From: Winogradskyella luteola
GTDB taxonomy: Bacteria > Bacteroidota > Bacteroidia > Flavobacteriales > Flavobacteriaceae
Reading direction: 5' to 3'
Assembly: GCF_019203985.1 (NCBI RefSeq)
Contig: NZ_JAGSPD010000005.1
Location: 186,001 to 250,000 of the forward strand
DNA: 64,000 nucleotides
Notes under the pieces: model-generated
What the model saw: the letters and a program-made list of their open reading frames with translations, nothing else
Databases searched by the model: none
What the model was told of the DNA's origin: nothing
Made by a program: the position numbers and the translations under genes
Shown: positions 61,690-64,000 of the stretch, piece by piece
How the letters are laid out: the number at the start of each line of letters is the position of its first letter
Position numbering within the stretch: the stretch's first letter is position 1

Positions 61690-61713
61690 CCTGAACTTGT
61701 TTCAGGATCTCAT
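61690..61713. repeat. Dispersed repeat between DUF4254 and GT9 genes
   Basis: CCTGAA (61690-61695) and TTCAGG (61701-61706) form a short stem around CTTGT, followed by ATCTCATT. I recall CCTGAACTTGTTTCAGG-type elements as frequent intergenic repeats in Flavobacteriaceae. The ATCTCAT core is shared with the elements inside rnr and gltX. Confidence 0.55.
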
Positions 61714-61725
61714 TTACTGAAACGA

Positions 61726-62760
61726 ATGCCAAACCCAAAACACATACTCGTCATAAGATTCTCAGCGATGGGAGACGTAGCTATGACGGTACCTGTGTTA
61801 AGAGCGCTGACTGAACAATATCCTGAGTTAAAAATCACAGTAGTCACCAAGTTTTTTTTTAACCCCTTTTTTAAAGATTTAGAGAACGTTGAGGTTTATT
61901 CTGCGGATTTAAAAGGAAAACACAAAGGTGTTTATGGGCTTTATAAGCTTTCAAATGAGCTAAAAGCCAAACGGTTTGATGCTGTAGCAGATTTGCACAA
62001 CGTTTTACGAAGTAAAATCTTAAAATTCTTTTTTACAGGAAAGAACGTTATACAGATCGATAAAGGTAGAGCAGAAAAAAAGGCTTTAGTTTCTGGTAAA
62101 CGATTTCAACAATTAAAAACTACGCATCAGCGTTATGCTGACGTGTTTAATAATCTGGGTTATCCTATTGATCTGTCTAATCCATCATTCCCCAAGAAAG
62201 TTGATTTAACTTCAAAACTAAACGCTTTTATTTCTAATAAAGAGCATAAAACTATAGGTGTTGCGCCTTTTGCAGCTCATAAAAGTAAAATGTATCCATT
62301 ACATCAAATGGAAGATGTTATAACTGAATTATCTAAAGATTACAACATCATCTTGTTTGGTGGAGGAAAAGAGGAAATAAAAACTTTAGACCAGTTTGAA
62401 GCTAAATATAAAAACGTCCGTTCCGTGGCTGGAAAATTGAATTTAGACGAAGAATTAGCTTTAATTTCTAATCTAGATGTTATGCTGTCTATGGATTCTG
62501 GTAATGGACATTTAGCGGCTATGTTCGGCATAAAAGTGATTACAATATGGGGAGCTACACATCCTTATGCTGGCTTTGCACCTTTCAATCAACCTAAGGA
62601 CTATGCTCTTGTAGCGGACAGAAAGCAATATCCACTAATACCAACTTCGGTTTACGGAAATAAGTTTCCTGAAGGTTATGAAAATGCCGCAGGTAGCATT
62701 TCCGTTGATGCGGTTGTAACAAAAATTAAAGAGATCTGTGGGCTTTCAAAAACGAAGTGA
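61726..62760 (+). CDS. Family 9 glycosyltransferase (heptosyltransferase-like)
   Basis: A 344-residue GT-B enzyme of the WaaF/WaaC family. It begins HILVIRFSAMGDVAMTVPVLRAL, and has DLHNVLRSK, IGVAPFAAH and MSMDSGNGHLAAMFGIKVITIWGATHP, the conserved donor site. It probably acts in lipid A-core synthesis. The start at 61726 lies just after the dispersed repeat. Confidence 0.9.
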   Translation: MPNPKHILVIRFSAMGDVAMTVPVLRALTEQYPELKITVVTKFFFNPFFKDLENVEVYSADLKGKHKGVYGLYKLSNELKAKRFDAVADLHNVLRSKILKFFFTGKNVIQIDKGRAEKKALVSGKRFQQLKTTHQRYADVFNNLGYPIDLSNPSFPKKVDLTSKLNAFISNKEHKTIGVAPFAAHKSKMYPLHQMEDVITELSKDYNIILFGGGKEEIKTLDQFEAKYKNVRSVAGKLNLDEELALISNLDVMLSMDSGNGHLAAMFGIKVITIWGATHPYAGFAPFNQPKDYALVADRKQYPLIPTSVYGNKFPEGYENAAGSISVDAVVTKIKEICGLSKTK

Positions 62761-62766
62761 ACATTT

Positions 62767-63825
62767 TTACACATCATCATAATCCACAACAACTGATGCT
62801 GTAGTAGGGTGTGCTTGGCAAGTCAGCACCAAACCTTCCGCAACTTCATTATCTGTAAGTATATTGTTTTGTCTCATTTTGGCCTCACCTTCAGTTAATC
62901 TAGCAATACAGCTACTGCAAATTCCGCCTTGGCAAGAGTATGGAGCATCAATATCTTGTTTTAAAGCTGCTTCTAGGAGAGAGTCTTCTTGAGACATAGT
63001 GAATTCAAATTCTTCCTCATCAACAAGCACTTTGATTTTTGAGCTTCCATTGGGGACATCAACATCTGAATCATTTTTTGCTTCTACAGGAGCGGTAAAC
63101 AATTCGAATAAGATATTTTTTTCTTTTACGTTGTTTTCAATGAGAACATCTTTAACGGTATAAATCATTTGCTCAGGACCACAGAGATAAAATTTTTCAA
63201 TAGTTACATCCTTGTATTTGTTTTTTACGATGAGGTTAACTGTACTTTTTTCAATTCGGCCGAATAAGGCACCTTCTTCATTTGCTTGACTGTATATAAA
63301 ATGCACATGGATACGGTTACCATATGTATTCTTTAGCTCCATTAAGTCATTAAAAAACATGGTATCATCTACGGACTTATTACCATAAATTAAGATAAAG
63401 TTGCTAAAAGGCTCCTCTTCGAGCAGTGTTTTGGCAATACTCAAAACGGGTGTTATTCCACTGCCAGCAGCAAAAGCAGCAATGGTTCTGGTCTTTACTT
63501 CATTAGTTTCAAGTATAAAACGGCCATTAGGTTCAGCAACTTCAATGGTGTCTCCGGCTTTTAATTGCTTGTTTGCATAAACGGAAAATGTACCACCTTC
63601 AACAGCTTTTACAGCTATGGTAACTTCACCACTATTTTTAGAAGAGCAAATAGAATAATCTCTTCTAACCTCTTCGCCATTAATGGTACTTTTTAAGGTG
63701 ATGTACTGACCAGCTTCAAAATTGAAATCATCTTTAAGATTTTCGGGAATGTTAAAAGTAATTGCAACAGATTTGTCGGTTACGTTTTCTATGGATTTTA
63801 TGCTAAGATTATGAAATTGAGACAT
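62767..63825 (-). CDS. PaaE-like ferredoxin:NAD(P)H oxidoreductase with C-terminal 2Fe-2S domain
   Basis: A 352-residue protein with an FAD domain (about 1-100, RRDYSICSS), an NAD(P)H domain (about 105-230, FAAGSGITPVLSI and LCGPEQMI) and a plant-type 2Fe-2S domain whose cysteines are C298, C303, C306 and C336. This is the reductase architecture of phenylacetyl-CoA epoxidase PaaE and related oxygenase systems. No oxygenase adjoins. The frame can be extended to a TTG at 63846, but that codon lies inside the -7 box, so the ATG at 63825 is preferred. Confidence 0.9.
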   Translation of the reverse strand: MSQFHNLSIKSIENVTDKSVAITFNIPENLKDDFNFEAGQYITLKSTINGEEVRRDYSICSSKNSGEVTIAVKAVEGGTFSVYANKQLKAGDTIEVAEPNGRFILETNEVKTRTIAAFAAGSGITPVLSIAKTLLEEEPFSNFILIYGNKSVDDTMFFNDLMELKNTYGNRIHVHFIYSQANEEGALFGRIEKSTVNLIVKNKYKDVTIEKFYLCGPEQMIYTVKDVLIENNVKEKNILFELFTAPVEAKNDSDVDVPNGSSKIKVLVDEEEFEFTMSQEDSLLEAALKQDIDAPYSCQGGICSSCIARLTEGEAKMRQNNILTDNEVAEGLVLTCQAHPTTASVVVDYDDV

Positions 63826-63843
63826 TGTAGTTTTAATTTTGCG

Positions 63844-63851
63844 CAAAGATA
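63844..63851 (-). promoter_or_regulatory. -7 box (TATCTTTG on the minus strand) for the reductase gene
   Basis: Plus-strand CAAAGATA is an exact reverse TAnnTTTG, 18 bases before the ATG at 63825. Confidence 0.55.
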
Positions 63852-63972
63852 ACGAATAACAGCAGAATTTTATGATGGCGAAGTGAAGTCGAAGCCAAAG
63901 TTTTCATAAAAATGATGAAATTTAAGTCTGTTAAAATATACCTAAGATTATTATGCATAAGAAAATTATGTA

Positions 63973-63980
63973 TAAATTTG
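63973..63980 (+). promoter_or_regulatory. Putative -7 box (TAAATTTG) for the gene beyond the right edge
   Basis: An exact TAnnTTTG match pointing right. No start codon follows within the window, so the gene itself is not seen. A weak GCGAAGTGAAGTCGAAGCC repeat-like string lies at 63878-63896. Confidence 0.35.
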
Positions 63981-64000
63981 CATTGCTAAGTCAAAATCAA

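Overview
The window looks like a chromosomal segment of a marine-type Flavobacteriaceae (phylum Bacteroidota). The evidence is: AT-rich DNA; a type IX secretion (T9SS) C-terminal sorting domain at the left edge; many matches to the Bacteroidota -7 promoter box TAnnTTTG upstream of genes; absence of obvious Shine-Dalgarno sequences; and lineage-typical families (DUF4837, DUF6427, DUF4254, DUF4175, GH3-like). The genus is not determinable by eye.

Left part (1-15.3 kb) is mostly housekeeping: the tail of a T9SS cargo gene, rnr, a small YbjQ/GIN-domain cluster, a LysE exporter, a secreted protein of unknown role, tRNA-Cys, folB, glnS, a DUF1761 protein, an SPFH/band-7 protein, an outer-membrane barrel, gltX, an Imm22-like orphan immunity gene and an AlkB-type alkane monooxygenase. 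Short dispersed repeats occur between genes and appear to have entered the coding sequences of rnr and gltX in frame. The 405-base gap at 5042-5446 holds a closing stem and four consecutive perfect hairpins.

Middle part (15.7-32.7 kb): a 1199-residue DUF4175 protein, an exported Trp/His/Met/Gln-rich protein and ybeY, then mnmG between two perfect 16-bp parS-like palindromes (TGTTCCACGTGGAACA). This is followed by a methyltransferase, an OmpH/Skp-like lipoprotein, holB, pgk, a LysM lytic transglycosylase, a DUF4837 lipoprotein, tatA, an M23 peptidase and a GH3-like enzyme. The parS-like pair suggests an origin-proximal location.

Right part (32.8-57.7 kb) is a large surface-polysaccharide locus. 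A co-directional run from 32776 to 50622, with very short gaps or overlaps, encodes a DUF6909-like protein, a Wzz-like protein, the dTDP-L-rhamnose set rfbBACD, a PAPS module (cysQ, DUF2061 protein, cysC, cysD, cysN), a lipoprotein, a Wzx flippase, an acetyltransferase, two sulfotransferases, two Wzy/WaaL-type polymerase/ligases and a DUF1972 rhamnosyltransferase-like protein. Opposing and flanking genes add an acetyltransferase, a GT2, two GT4 enzymes, a second lipoprotein paralogous to the first, the polyprenyl-phosphate sugar transferase that would start synthesis, and a CapK/PaaK-like adenylating enzyme. Together they predict a rhamnose-containing, O-sulfated exopolysaccharide or O-antigen with its own sulfate-donor supply and PAP clean-up. 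This is the most interesting system in the window.

Right edge (57.8-64 kb): purD, a small membrane protein, DUF6427, upp, DUF4254, a family 9 glycosyltransferase and a PaaE-like ferredoxin reductase. Several convergent gene pairs overlap by 4-12 bases. All family calls come from reading the sequence by eye; no database search was run.
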